From JABSOG01 sp041583135 (lineage in GTDB: Bacteria > Pseudomonadota > Gammaproteobacteria > Enterobacterales > Alteromonadaceae): DNA of 64,000 nucleotides. Below, in pieces: positions 8,524-17,674 of this stretch. The stretch spans positions 1 to 64,000 of the forward strand of contig JBFHGJ010000015.1 of the NCBI GenBank assembly GCA_041583135.1, written 5' to 3'. Positions within the stretch are counted from its first letter, which is position 1. Each line of letters opens with the position of its first letter. The position numbers and the translations under genes were made by a program. A model generated the notes under the pieces. It was not told the origin of the DNA. It saw only the letters and a program-made list of their open reading frames with translations, and did not search any database.

Positions 8524-9831
8524 CAAGTAAATTGCAGCCTCTAGACCACCCTCGTCGCGGTTACTGAGCACCACTTCTCCATTATGCAATTCAACAATGC
8601 GCTTAATAATAGCAAGACCCAAGCCACTGCCTTCACCGCCACGGGCGATATCGCCTTGAGTAAAGGGCTGAAACAAGCGTTCGATTTCTTCAGGGGCGAT
8701 ACCTGGACCTCGGTCCAACACTTTGCAGAAAATACGTTTACGCTTTTTATCGACTCCGGTGACCACTTCAACATCATCGTTTGAATAGCGTAGGGCATTG
8801 GCCAGCATATTACTCACCACCCTTTTGATAGCGATCGTGCGCAGCGGTGCCTTTGGCAAGTCTTCATCGAGATGACAATGAATATTGCGCGGCTGATTAC
8901 TCTCTGCCGCCACCACCTCACCGACAATCGCATTGAGACAATCGAGTTCCAGATCTTCATCGCGATGGTGGCGAATATAATCCATAAACTGGTCGATAAT
9001 CGCATTCATATCATCGATGTCGGCCACAATACCTTCTTTAAGATAATCTTCACTCGAAGACATCATTTCGGTCGCCAGACGAATTCGGGTTAATGGTGTC
9101 CGCAGATCATGGGACACACCGGCCATCAGCACCGCCCTGTCGCGATCAAACTCCTGAATGCCGGTAGACATATGGTTGAAGGCCCTAATCACTTCCTTGA
9201 CCTCCTGTGCGCCCTTTTCTTCCAAAGGTTCAGGAAACTCACCCCGTCCTACGGTTTCAGCTGCGCCCTGAAGTGCTTTAAGCGGTTTATTGATCTGGCG
9301 GATGAAGATCCAACTACCGATGACACTGAGTACCCCGATGACCATTAAAAATACCGTCACCACCGAGATATCGTACTCATCAATCTGCACCACCGGCACC
9401 TTGACCCACAAATCGCTCACCCCGTTAGGCAACAAAGCCTGCGGCGGCTTGACCCAAAATGCCAGATCCTTGCCTTGCGATATCCGCACCTCGGTAGGCC
9501 CACCAAGACGATTGGACATCTCCCGCGAGTAGATATAGTAATAAGGCATTTGCTCGACACCTTGTTCCATCGCTTCAGCTTTGCCATACACGGCAATGCC
9601 GGTGGCATCGAAAAAGCGCTGAGCCAATTGGGCATTAAGGGCAGGATCGCCCAAATCGACGTTTAAAAATACCACCCTGACCTGCTTCGCCAGCAGGTCG
9701 ATGGTTTGCTGATAGGTGGGTTTAATGACGAGGGCCAGCACCGTCATAAAAGAGAAGATCTGGTTGATAAACAGCAGTAAACCAACCAGTAATACCGTCT
9801 GACCAAAAGCGCTGCGAGGTAAAATACGCAT
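8509..9831 (-). CDS. envZ: Osmosensor histidine kinase EnvZ
   Basis: Inner-membrane sensor kinase paired with OmpR. The order is: a first membrane segment (about 10-37), a periplasmic sensor region (about 38-155), a second membrane segment (about 156-178), a HAMP linker (about 179-232), the dimerisation and phosphoacceptor helix GVSHDLRTPLTRIRL with His241, and an ATP-binding domain with NALRYS, DRGPGI and GEGSGLGLAI. At 440 residues it is close to E. coli EnvZ (450). The start ATG overlaps the ompR stop by one base, so the two are translationally coupled. The last five codons (LPLRM) and the stop fall in a short repeat, so the C-terminus may have been altered by it. Confidence 0.95.
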   Translation of the reverse strand: MRILPRSAFGQTVLLVGLLLFINQIFSFMTVLALVIKPTYQQTIDLLAKQVRVVFLNVDLGDPALNAQLAQRFFDATGIAVYGKAEAMEQGVEQMPYYYIYSREMSNRLGGPTEVRISQGKDLAFWVKPPQALLPNGVSDLWVKVPVVQIDEYDISVVTVFLMVIGVLSVIGSWIFIRQINKPLKALQGAAETVGRGEFPEPLEEKGAQEVKEVIRAFNHMSTGIQEFDRDRAVLMAGVSHDLRTPLTRIRLATEMMSSSEDYLKEGIVADIDDMNAIIDQFMDYIRHHRDEDLELDCLNAIVGEVVAAESNQPRNIHCHLDEDLPKAPLRTIAIKRVVSNMLANALRYSNDDVEVVTGVDKKRKRIFCKVLDRGPGIAPEEIERLFQPFTQGDIARGGEGSGLGLAIIKRIVELHNGEVVLSNRDEGGLEAAIYLPLRM

Positions 9832-10553
9832 TAAGCTTGTGAACCGTCAGGAACGAAAACGTATCCTAAGCCCCACACGGTTTGAATATAACGAGGATTG
9901 GCCGGATCATCTTCAAGCATACGACGCAAGCGTGAGACCTGCACATCGATGCTGCGCTCAAGTGCGCTATAATCACGGCCTCTGGCCAGGTTCATCAACT
10001 TATCGCGAGACAGTGGTTCGCGAGGATGTGTCACCAACGCCTTAAGCACCGCAAACTCGCCACTGGTCAACGGCATTTGCTCATCACCGTTTTTCATCTC
10101 ACGAGTCGCCAAATTGAGACTGTAGGTAGAGAACGTCACAATCGATTCTTCAGTCGTCGGCGCCCCCGGCACCTCTGTGGTCTTGCGTCTAAGTACTGCT
10201 TTAATTCTAGCCAGCAGCTCTCTTGGATTAAACGGCTTAGGCAGATAATCATCGGCGCCAAGCTCTAAACCAATAATGCGGTCTACTTCATCGCCTTTGG
10301 CGGTGAGCATGACAATTGGAATTTCATTGTCTTGTTGACGCAACCTGCGGCAAATCGTCAGCCCATCTTCACCCGGCAACATCAAATCGAGCACCATCAG
10401 ATGAAAGTTCTCACGCTCCAACAGCCTGTCCATTTGCTCGGCATTGGCCGCCGAGCGGACAATATAACCTTGCTCTACCAAATAACGCTCCAGTAACGAA
10501 CGCAGTCGCATATCATCGTCTACAACCAGAATTTTGGTGGTTTCTTTGCCCAT
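9831..10553 (-). CDS. ompR: Response regulator OmpR
   Basis: DNA-binding response regulator activated by EnvZ, controlling porins and other envelope genes. The receiver domain shows the acidic pair at Asp12-Asp13, the phosphoacceptor Asp56 in MVLDLMLP and Lys106 in YLPKPFNP. The C-terminal winged helix carries REPLSRDKLM and the ending TVWGLGYVFVP typical of the OmpR/PhoB family. Length is 240 residues (E. coli 239). It is first in the ompR-envZ operon and divergent from greB across a 172-base gap that must hold both promoters. Confidence 0.96.
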   Translation of the reverse strand: MGKETTKILVVDDDMRLRSLLERYLVEQGYIVRSAANAEQMDRLLERENFHLMVLDLMLPGEDGLTICRRLRQQDNEIPIVMLTAKGDEVDRIIGLELGADDYLPKPFNPRELLARIKAVLRRKTTEVPGAPTTEESIVTFSTYSLNLATREMKNGDEQMPLTSGEFAVLKALVTHPREPLSRDKLMNLARGRDYSALERSIDVQVSRLRRMLEDDPANPRYIQTVWGLGYVFVPDGSQA

Positions 10554-10725
10554 CTACAAATCTTCTCTTTTTGCGCCAAAATACATGAAGTAAATATAAG
10601 TCAACCAGCCTTAAAAGCAATAGCGACGCTGTTACAATTTGTTTTTAGTTGAAACAACTCACCAGAGCGGTTTAAACTTGGCCCTTGGCTATTTTTTAAA
10701 GTTGAATCGACACCCTAAACCCACC

Positions 10726-11217
10726 ATGAAGACCAACCTGATCACCCGTGCCGGATGGCAAAAGCTTGATGAAGAACTAAAGTACTTGTGGAAAGTCAAA
10801 CGCCCACAGGTCACCCAAGCCGTCACCGAAGCTGCCGCTTTGGGCGATCGCTCTGAAAATGCCGAGTACAAAGAAGGCAAGCGCGAACTCAGATCTATCG
10901 ATAGACGAGTGCGCTTTTTGGTAAAACGTTTAGAAGACGTAAAAATTGTAGAGTACGCCCCTGAGCAAGAGGGCAAAGTGTATTTTGGCGCCTATGTCGA
11001 ACTGGAAAACGACGATGGCGTTATCGCCTGCTACCGTATCGTTGGTCCTGATGAAATCGACACCGAAAACAACCATATCACCATCGACTCTCCCATGGCA
11101 CGCGCGCTGATAGGCAAAGCCGTTGATGACGAAGTGAGAGTCAAAACCCCATCTGGGATAAAGCTCTGGTATATCAATAAGATACAATACCAGCCCTTTA
11201 AACAAGACGCAGGTTGA
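10726..11217 (+). CDS. greB: Transcript cleavage factor GreB
   Basis: GreB binds backtracked RNA polymerase and stimulates cleavage of the RNA 3' end. The N-terminal coiled coil is recognised by the acidic tip region AALGDRSENAEYKEGKRE, with the C-terminal globular domain containing GAYVELEND and the SPMARALIGK segment. The start is placed at ATG 10726 (163 residues, E. coli 158) because the 29 residues added by an upstream ATG have no family counterpart. The ribosome-binding site is weak (AAACCCACC). It is divergent from ompR-envZ and followed by tex. Confidence 0.94.
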   Translation: MKTNLITRAGWQKLDEELKYLWKVKRPQVTQAVTEAAALGDRSENAEYKEGKRELRSIDRRVRFLVKRLEDVKIVEYAPEQEGKVYFGAYVELENDDGVIACYRIVGPDEIDTENNHITIDSPMARALIGKAVDDEVRVKTPSGIKLWYINKIQYQPFKQDAG

Positions 11218-11262
11218 ATGAGAGCCGCCCAGCATGTTCAACTTGTCCCAAACTGATGAATA

Positions 11263-11277
11263 AAAAGGTCACCTTTT
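11263..11277. promoter_or_regulatory. Palindrome covering the tex ribosome-binding site
   Basis: AAAAGGT-C-ACCTTTT is a perfect 15-base palindrome just before the tex ATG at 11280, and it contains the AAGG that should act as Shine-Dalgarno. In RNA only a tiny-loop hairpin could form, so a DNA-binding site or chance is as likely as translational control. Confidence 0.35.
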
Positions 11278-11279
11278 CA

Positions 11280-13637
11280 ATGTCCAATGTCGTATCCCTA
11301 CTGGCCGACGAACTCAAAGCCAGTCAAAACCAAATCAATGCTGCCGTTGCCTTACTTGACGAAGGCGCAACCGTGCCTTTTATCGCCCGTTATCGTAAAG
11401 AGGCAACCGGAGGGCTTGATGACGGTCAGTTGCGTCTTCTACAGCAAAGATTAGGCTACCTTCGCGAACTCGAAGACCGTCGTAAAGTGATCTTAAGTTC
11501 CATCGCCGAGCAAGGAAAACTTAGCCCCGCGCTTAAACAGCAAATCCTCGCAGCCAGTGGTAAAACTGAACTTGAAGACATCTACCTGCCCTATAAACCC
11601 AAACGTCGTACCAAAGGTCAAATTGCCATAGAAGCCGGCCTTGAACCACTGGCCGATGCCTTGTTTCAACAGCCGACGGCCGATGAGCAGGCACTGGCGC
11701 AACAATACCTCAATGCCGAGCACGGTTTTGCCGACATAGCCGAGGTGCTCGAAGGCGCTCAAGCCATTTTGATTGAGCGTTGGGCAGAAGACGCCGGACT
11801 GCTGGCCAAGCTACGTAAAGCCGTTATCGACAATGGCTTTTTACACAGTCGCCGCGCCCGTGGCAAAACCGATGAAATCGTCAAAAAAGAAGGGCTAGAT
11901 AAGTTTCGCGACTACTTCGAGCACAGTGAAAAACTTAAAAATGTGCCCTCCCATCGTGCCTTGGCAATGTTCCGTGGCCGCAATGAAGGCGCCCTTAGCC
12001 TCAAAGTATCTGGTGCAGGTGACGAGCAACCAGATAGCCTTGCACAAAACTGTGAAGCCATCATTCGCAGCCATTTGAAGTTGCCGGTCAATCAGGCAGA
12101 TGCCAAGCAATGGCTCAGCGGCGTCGTTAATAATGCGTGGAAAAAGAAACTCAGCGGTCACATCGAAACCGAACAGTTGGCGGTTCTAAAAGAAAAAGCG
12201 GAGTCCGGCGCCATTGAAGTGTTTGCCAAAAACCTCAAAGACGTCATGATGGCGCCTCCAGCCGGGGCAAAAACCACCATGGGGCTAGATCCTGGACTGC
12301 GCACCGGCGTCAAAATAGCCATCGTCGATAATACCGGCAAGTTCTGTGACCACGCTACCATCTACCCTCACGCCCCGCAAAATCACTGGGACAAGGCGCT
12401 GCGTACCCTCAGCCACCTATGCCGTCAGCACAAAGTAGAGCTGATCGCCATCGGCAACGGCACCGCGTCAAGAGAAACCGACAAACTGGCGGGCGAGCTG
12501 ATTAAAGCCAATCCTGAGCTTAAAATGACCAAAGTCCTAGTCAGCGAAGCTGGCGCATCAGTTTATTCTGCGTCCGAGTTGGCAGCACTGGAGTTTCCTA
12601 ATCTCGACGTATCCATTCGAGGCGCGGTGTCGATTGCCAGACGCTTGCAAGACCCGCTTGCAGAATTGGTGAAAATTGAAGCCAAAGCCATCGGCGTCGG
12701 TCAATATCAACACGACGTCAACCAGAATCAGTTGGCATGTGCGCTTGATAATGTCGTTGAAGATTGCGTGAATAGCGTTGGGGTTGACCTCAACATGGCT
12801 TCTAGCGCCCTGCTGACCAGAGTATCTGGCCTCAATAAGACCTTGGCGAAAAATATCGTTGCCCATCGCGACGACCATGGCCGCTTTAGCAATCGCGACC
12901 AGCTCAAAAACGTGACGCGATTGGGTCCTAAAGCTTTTGAGCAGTGCGCAGGCTTTTTACGCATCAGTGACGGCGACAATCCACTCGATGCCTCGGGGGT
13001 TCACCCTGAAAGTTATGCCGTAGTCGAGCGCATTTTGCAAAAGCATCAGGTCACGCTTTTAGATGTGATAGGCAACCCGGCATTTCTCAATGCCCTTAAC
13101 GCCGAAGACTTTACCGATGACACTTTTGGCCTGCCTACTGTCACAGACATCATCAGTGAGTTGGACAAACCCGGACGTGATCCTAGGGGCGAGTTCAAAA
13201 CAGCCCAATTTAAAGAAGGGGTCGAGTCGATTGCCGACTTAACCCCAGGCATGTTGTTAGAGGGTGTAGTATCGAATGTCGCCAGCTTTGGCGCCTTTGT
13301 CGATATCGGCGTGCATCAAGATGGCTTGGTACATATTTCCTCCTTGACCGATAAGTTTGTCTCCGACCCACGCGATGTGGTCAAAGCCGGTGATGTCGTT
13401 AAGGTCAAAGTGCTTGAAGTAGACCCGAACCGCAAACGCATCAATCTAACCATGCGTCTTAATGAGACTCTGCAGCCGACCAACAAACCGGCCGCGCACA
13501 ACAAAGACAAAGGACACAAGCCTAAGAGCGCCAAAAACCATGCCGCTAAAGGCCATAAGGCGAAGCCAAAAGCTCAGCCGCAAAACTCGGCGATGGGCAA
13601 TGCGTTTGCCGATGCCTTTGCCAAAATGAAGAAATAA
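11280..13637 (+). CDS. tex: Tex family transcription accessory / RNA-binding protein
   Basis: Tex (YhgF) is a conserved cytoplasmic nucleic-acid-binding protein affecting transcription and stress tolerance. The N-terminal Tex domain has VPFIARYRKEATGGLDD. A YqgF-like RNase H fold core follows with MGLDPGLRTGVKIA, then helix-hairpin-helix elements around LNKTLAKNIVAHRDDHG. A C-terminal S1 RNA-binding domain (about 645-715) carries GVVSNVASFGAFVDIGVHQDGLVHIS, and a Lys/Ala-rich tail ends the protein. The start is set at ATG 11280 with AAAAAGG upstream, giving 785 residues (E. coli 773); the longer frame opened 66 bases earlier adds Cys-rich sequence foreign to the family. Confidence 0.95.
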   Translation: MSNVVSLLADELKASQNQINAAVALLDEGATVPFIARYRKEATGGLDDGQLRLLQQRLGYLRELEDRRKVILSSIAEQGKLSPALKQQILAASGKTELEDIYLPYKPKRRTKGQIAIEAGLEPLADALFQQPTADEQALAQQYLNAEHGFADIAEVLEGAQAILIERWAEDAGLLAKLRKAVIDNGFLHSRRARGKTDEIVKKEGLDKFRDYFEHSEKLKNVPSHRALAMFRGRNEGALSLKVSGAGDEQPDSLAQNCEAIIRSHLKLPVNQADAKQWLSGVVNNAWKKKLSGHIETEQLAVLKEKAESGAIEVFAKNLKDVMMAPPAGAKTTMGLDPGLRTGVKIAIVDNTGKFCDHATIYPHAPQNHWDKALRTLSHLCRQHKVELIAIGNGTASRETDKLAGELIKANPELKMTKVLVSEAGASVYSASELAALEFPNLDVSIRGAVSIARRLQDPLAELVKIEAKAIGVGQYQHDVNQNQLACALDNVVEDCVNSVGVDLNMASSALLTRVSGLNKTLAKNIVAHRDDHGRFSNRDQLKNVTRLGPKAFEQCAGFLRISDGDNPLDASGVHPESYAVVERILQKHQVTLLDVIGNPAFLNALNAEDFTDDTFGLPTVTDIISELDKPGRDPRGEFKTAQFKEGVESIADLTPGMLLEGVVSNVASFGAFVDIGVHQDGLVHISSLTDKFVSDPRDVVKAGDVVKVKVLEVDPNRKRINLTMRLNETLQPTNKPAAHNKDKGHKPKSAKNHAAKGHKAKPKAQPQNSAMGNAFADAFAKMKK

Positions 13638-13847
13638 CCCGGCCCACATGGCCGTCAGCTCTGTTTCTGCGATACCATATGGCTTTGCGGGAACCTAGCG
13701 TCACAAAGGTGGCCTATCTGCCGATATTCTCGACAGTCCAAGGATGGACACGAGACACCTTAAGTACGGAGAATGCAGGAAGTACGGGGTAAGAAACATC
13801 AAATAAGCATTGCCAGCGATAATATTTCGCGCTTACAATTGTAGGCT

Positions 13848-14084
13848 ATGGAATATAAAATTATTGAAAAGTCTTGGTCCAAAAGACGGAAAATGGACAC
13901 CACCAAAGCCATTGCTGAAATCCACTTTAGCGACTTGGTTAAAACCCACAATCACTTTTGCCAAATGCATGTGCATTATCAAGATGGCTCCTTTGAGACC
14001 TTGATCGCCCGGGTCATATACAATCCTCTCAACCAGCATTGGGTCGTCGATGGACTCAAAGTCGCAGTCAGATTATTGAACTAG
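13848..14084 (+). CDS. Small hypothetical protein of 78 residues
   Basis: Not recognised. The frame encodes a charged, globular-looking protein with strand-like segments (FCQMHVHYQDGSFETLIARVIYN and HWVVDGLKVAV) and no signal peptide or membrane helix. Codon use resembles the neighbouring housekeeping genes, and two overlapping frames on the same stretch look much less protein-like, which supports this one. The ribosome-binding site is weak (TGTAGGCT). It stands alone between tex and the convergent SprA-like gene. Confidence 0.5.
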   Translation: MEYKIIEKSWSKRRKMDTTKAIAEIHFSDLVKTHNHFCQMHVHYQDGSFETLIARVIYNPLNQHWVVDGLKVAVRLLN

Positions 14085-14216
14085 CTCTGCCTTTTTCGGC
14101 AAACAATCAATTACCCGTTGTACTCAAGTTTGTGCGCAGCCATCGAATCAACCCTAACGGCAAGCCGCTAACGTCTTTATCGTTGTTTGTACAAGGTGAG
14201 TAGAATGTGAAAGAGA

Positions 14217-15311
14217 TCAGGCAAACTGAGAAAAACCGCCTTGACGCGGCACAGTTGAGCGCGCATAAAACGATTCGATACGACCTGCGCGGGCAACCAC
14301 ATCGGCATTACGCTGCTCAGCAGCGGCACGATTGGCATTGACTTCATCGCGGCGCTCACCACCGGGTAACCCGGCAGCGCCGAATATCGCGCCTTTGCCG
14401 TCAGACTGAGCACCATTTTGCGCACTGTCTTCACGGCCAAATAAGGCTTCAAACGGGTCGAAACCACCTTGTCTTGGTGCCGCTTGTGCTTGAGCGGCGA
14501 CTGGCGCGCCGTTGTTAGCAGCGCGTTCCGCGCCTTGTGCACTTTCTTCTGCGCCGCTAGCAGCCTCGGCACGTTCTGCGCTGGCACTTTCAACTTCAGC
14601 CGCCTCTGAGCGTTCTGCACTTGGCGCCACGGCTTCAGAGTTTTGCTTAACCTGCTCGGCTTTGGCATCGGTAATGGTTTGGCTCGCCTGAGAGGCAACT
14701 TTACGGTCTTGCCCTGAAGGCTCGGCTGGGGCCAGCGCGGCGGCGCGCACCTGCTGCATTTTGGCAATGGTGGCTTCAGGATCATTAGGAATGGGCGAGG
14801 TATCAATTTGCACTTCGCCGCCTACGGCATAGTTACGGCCATCGGGGCCACGCTTAAACTCATAGGTTGGGCTACCGGCATAACGACCGCCAATGGCCGA
14901 GTGTGCCTGTTCATGTGTACGTACTTCGGTATCGCGCGATTGAAGCTGTCTGACTTCGGTGTCATGTTGACGTTGTGCTTCTTTTTCAACCTTGGCGAGT
15001 TTTTGCTCGGCTTCCCTTTTTTGCTGCTGTTGCTGCTCTTGTGAGTCGCCTTCACCTTGGCCGCCTTGGCGTTCTTCAATTTTTTGATGGTCGGCGCTAT
15101 GGCGCAGATTCACCTCAATCGAGTTTTGCTGTTGTTGTCCAGGTCTTTGCTTATCATGCTCTTTGGCAACGCCGCGTTCGGCGACGCCAGCTTCGGTAGG
15201 GTTGGGCTTGGTGATCATTTCACGCAACTGATTATCACGACGGGCAAGCTCCGTCGTCACATTAACCGTGTTAATGGGAATATTGGTCGGATATGGCGTT
15301 ACAATATTCAT
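14217..15311 (-). CDS. SprA-related putative metalloprotease-like protein
   Basis: The central block DTEVRTHEQAHSAIGG ... YAVGGEVQIDTSPIPNDPEATIAKM matches what is known of the SprA-related family, annotated as a putative metalloprotease catalytic domain. A zinc-type HEXXH is present as HEQAH at residues 133-137. The block is flanked by low-complexity regions: Gln/Glu-rich before (about 45-125) and Ala/Glu-rich after (about 200-290), the latter probably helical. There is no signal peptide. Length is 364 residues. It lies downstream of a small flagellar-rod-like gene on the same strand, with about 80 bases between them. Proteolytic activity is inferred from the motif only. Confidence 0.75.
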   Translation of the reverse strand: MNIVTPYPTNIPINTVNVTTELARRDNQLREMITKPNPTEAGVAERGVAKEHDKQRPGQQQQNSIEVNLRHSADHQKIEERQGGQGEGDSQEQQQQQKREAEQKLAKVEKEAQRQHDTEVRQLQSRDTEVRTHEQAHSAIGGRYAGSPTYEFKRGPDGRNYAVGGEVQIDTSPIPNDPEATIAKMQQVRAAALAPAEPSGQDRKVASQASQTITDAKAEQVKQNSEAVAPSAERSEAAEVESASAERAEAASGAEESAQGAERAANNGAPVAAQAQAAPRQGGFDPFEALFGREDSAQNGAQSDGKGAIFGAAGLPGGERRDEVNANRAAAEQRNADVVARAGRIESFYARSTVPRQGGFSQFA

Positions 15312-15390
15312 AATGCGTCAGTTAGTTGAACAATCCTAGTTAATGGGTAAATCGTTACGTTAAAAAAAAATCAAACCTAGCGCTAAAGTT

Positions 15391-15693
15391 TTACACCCTG
15401 ATGTCGATAATACTACCAAGCACCTGATCGGCGGTTTCAACCGAACGAACATTGGCTTGAGCATTATTGAGCTCAGCGTTTAAGTTGACAATAGAGCTTT
15501 CAACCGAGTTGCCATTACCGTTGCTGGCGGCAAGCGCCTGCTGCTGTGGCTGCGTCGGTTGGGCCTCAGCTTGCTGAGGCTGTTGCTCTTGCGCGAGCGT
15601 TTGTCTGTTGATATTGGCCGTTTCTTCACTGATCTGATTCGAAGCCCGTTGATAGCCTTGCAGACCAGAGGAAAATGTTGAACCGATCTCCAT
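15391..15693 (-). CDS. Small flagellar hook/rod-like protein
   Basis: A 100-residue protein opening MEIGSTFSSGLQGYQRASNQI and closing with TADQVLGSIIDIRV. Both ends resemble the N- and C-terminal helices of flagellar rod/hook family proteins, with the middle reduced to a Gln/Ala-rich linker. Proteins of this shape occur in Shewanella relatives as conserved hypotheticals, outside the main flagellar clusters. No other flagellar gene is nearby. Its partner is the SprA-like gene downstream. The flagellar link is inferred from the end motifs. Confidence 0.65.
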   Translation of the reverse strand: MEIGSTFSSGLQGYQRASNQISEETANINRQTLAQEQQPQQAEAQPTQPQQQALAASNGNGNSVESSIVNLNAELNNAQANVRSVETADQVLGSIIDIRV

Positions 15694-15846
15694 ACACTGC
15701 CCCCAAATTAATAATCTAATACAACATGTTTAATTATTAACCATTGCGCCGCGAATTGAAAGCCTATTCTTAGCGGTTATTCCTATGCTTAAGTTACTAT
15801 TAAGCACCTTTAGTTATAACGACAGCATTTTTGCAAGCACAAATCA

Positions 15847-16617
15847 CTACAGCCAGTGTCGGTAAAACTTAAGCAATTGCTCGATAAACTCGTCTTTATG
15901 CGACATAAAAGGCGCATGGGACGCCTTATGCACCACCCCATACTCAAAATCATCCAATCGTTGCGCCATACGTTCTATCGATTGTAACGGCACCAAAGTA
16001 TCCAAGCGGCCATATATGCCTCTAAGTGGCAGTTTTAGTGTTTCAAGCGCCAGCCGCAAATCGCTGTCGCGCAATATATCCAAACCTCCGCTCAGCGCTT
16101 GCGGCGCTGCGACAGGGTGAGCCATTACGGCGTGTTTCAACTCGGCGATGTCTTTTCTCGCCGTTTCGCTGCCCATCGCCTGAATGGCCAAAAATCGCGC
16201 CACGGTCTTGTCGATATCGACAACCAGTTGCTGTGAAAACGCATCCAATACCTCAGCCTTAATACCCAGCCAGTCATCCTCTGCCAAAAACTTCGGGCTA
16301 CTGGCCACTAAGCAAACCGAACGAATGTCGTGATTAAATTTAAGCGCCATATTACAGGCAATTAAGCCGCCTAATGACCAACCGACAACAATGCTACCCG
16401 GCGGACACAAAGGTGCCAAACGCTCACTGAGACTATCTAAGTCAAAAGGTTGTGGCAATTGTGCTTGATTGCAGCCAAAACCGGGGATATCGAGGCAGAT
16501 CACATCAAACCACTGGCTCAAGTCGTCAAACAGCTTGTCCCAAACGCCACTGTTGACGCCCCAGCCATGGAGTAATACCAGCGGTAATTTGCCATTATTT
16601 GAATGCTTGCTTATCAT
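15847..16617 (-). CDS. bioH: Pimeloyl-ACP methyl ester carboxylesterase BioH
   Basis: Hydrolyses the methyl ester of pimeloyl-ACP, releasing the biotin precursor for BioF. The alpha/beta hydrolase signs are clear: the oxyanion segment LLHGWGVN, nucleophile Ser81 in GWSLGG, acid Asp206 in GRLDTLVP and His234 in KASHAPF, one residue off the E. coli numbering (82, 207, 235). Length is 256 residues, as in E. coli. It is divergent from comF/gntX across 84 bases, the common gammaproteobacterial arrangement. Confidence 0.94.
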   Translation of the reverse strand: MISKHSNNGKLPLVLLHGWGVNSGVWDKLFDDLSQWFDVICLDIPGFGCNQAQLPQPFDLDSLSERLAPLCPPGSIVVGWSLGGLIACNMALKFNHDIRSVCLVASSPKFLAEDDWLGIKAEVLDAFSQQLVVDIDKTVARFLAIQAMGSETARKDIAELKHAVMAHPVAAPQALSGGLDILRDSDLRLALETLKLPLRGIYGRLDTLVPLQSIERMAQRLDDFEYGVVHKASHAPFMSHKDEFIEQLLKFYRHWL

Positions 16618-16701
16618 TTAATCGAAACCGTGCTTCAGCGCATAAAGCGCAAGTGATAAAAGCGGTTATTTTAAGGAATTATGGTTATAAAGGAAGTCAT
16701 C

Positions 16702-17445
16702 ATGGTAACGCTTGCCCATTCACTCAGAAAAACGCTAGATATCTTACTCCCCAATCGCTGCTTACTGTGCCAACAGCCAAGCCAAAGCGATACTGGCCTC
16801 TGCCTTTTTTGTCATGTCGATATCCGTTATTTCGACTATCAACGCTTTGACAATCTGCTGATGCAGCCCGATATCAAAGCAGGATTAAAGCAAATTCGCT
16901 TTGACCGTTTGATAAGCCTTGCGCCTTATCAATGGCCATTCGATCAATGGTTGGTCAATATCAAATTCAACCAAAAATTCAACCTTGCCCGCAGTGTCGG
17001 GCAACAACTGGCCAAACTATTATGCCATCTGGTAGACCGCCAACCCCAGTGTTGCCCCGATGTCATCATCCCAATGCCGATACACTACAAAAGACGCTTT
17101 GTTCGCGGCTACAATCAGGCCGCTCTTATCGCCCAAGAGCTTGCTCGCAGACTAAACCTACCAATAGACAATCGCAGTGTAACACGCATTAAGGCCACCC
17201 AAGCCCAAAGCGGTCTTGGCGCAAAACAAAGAAAAAATAATGTAAAACAGGCTTTTCGCTATCGCGGCCCAAGCTATCGCCATGTTGCCATTGTCGATGA
17301 TGTGATCACCACCGGCGCCACGGTTAATGCCTTATGCCGTGAACTTAAAAAGCATCGCGTTGGCTTTATTTCCGTGTGGACAATTTGCGCCACACCAAAA
17401 CAGCGCTATCTCGGCAAAGACAAAAAGGGAATAAAGAAAGGATAA
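16702..17445 (+). CDS. ComF/GntX family phosphoribosyltransferase-like protein
   Basis: Cytoplasmic protein of the ComF family, implicated in DNA uptake or DNA use in naturally competent bacteria; E. coli GntX/YhgH is the equivalent. An N-terminal zinc finger CLLCQQ ... LCLFC is followed by a phosphoribosyltransferase domain with the PRPP loop VAIVDDVITTGATV and the ComF signature RGYNQA. The start at ATG 16702 is preferred over 16681 because AAAGGAAG sits 6-7 bases before it; this gives 247 residues. Divergent from bioH. The stop overlaps the start of a long inverted repeat. Confidence 0.9.
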   Translation: MVTLAHSLRKTLDILLPNRCLLCQQPSQSDTGLCLFCHVDIRYFDYQRFDNLLMQPDIKAGLKQIRFDRLISLAPYQWPFDQWLVNIKFNQKFNLARSVGQQLAKLLCHLVDRQPQCCPDVIIPMPIHYKRRFVRGYNQAALIAQELARRLNLPIDNRSVTRIKATQAQSGLGAKQRKNNVKQAFRYRGPSYRHVAIVDDVITTGATVNALCRELKKHRVGFISVWTICATPKQRYLGKDKKGIKKG

Positions 17446-17516
17446 AAATAAGTAAGGTCGGCGATAAAAGACAATCTGCTTCCTGATGCAACATTCATGT
17501 CCGACCTACTTATTTT
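17445..17516. repeat. Long inverted repeat after comF, possible bidirectional terminator
   Basis: AAAATAAGTAAGGTCGG (17445-17461) pairs with CCGACCTACTTATTTT (17501-17516) except for one bulged A, with a 39-base centre. The A-rich left end and T-rich right end let it act as a terminator in either orientation, fitting its place between convergent comF and the M14 gene. The wide loop is unusual for a terminator and leaves room for a mini mobile element or small RNA. Confidence 0.5.
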
Positions 17517-17674
17517 GGTATTTATGAGTGTACCTGCTTGGCCTTGATAAGTATTAACGTTGATACTCACTGATGCCAACTTTCTACACCTCACTATTGT
17601 TTACGATTTACCACCCTGTGGGTAACGAGTGGTTACCGAGTTGATTTATAACATAGTTATTTTTGCGCTAATAA

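Noticed and set aside
10639..10725. N-terminal extension of GreB
   Set aside because: The 29 added residues have no counterpart in GreB and precede the family's usual MKTNLIT-like start.
14177..14806. 209-codon minus-strand frame overlapping the SprA-like gene
   Set aside because: Out of frame with the SprA-like protein, Pro/Arg/Lys-rich with no domain, whereas the other frame carries a family block and HEXXH motif.
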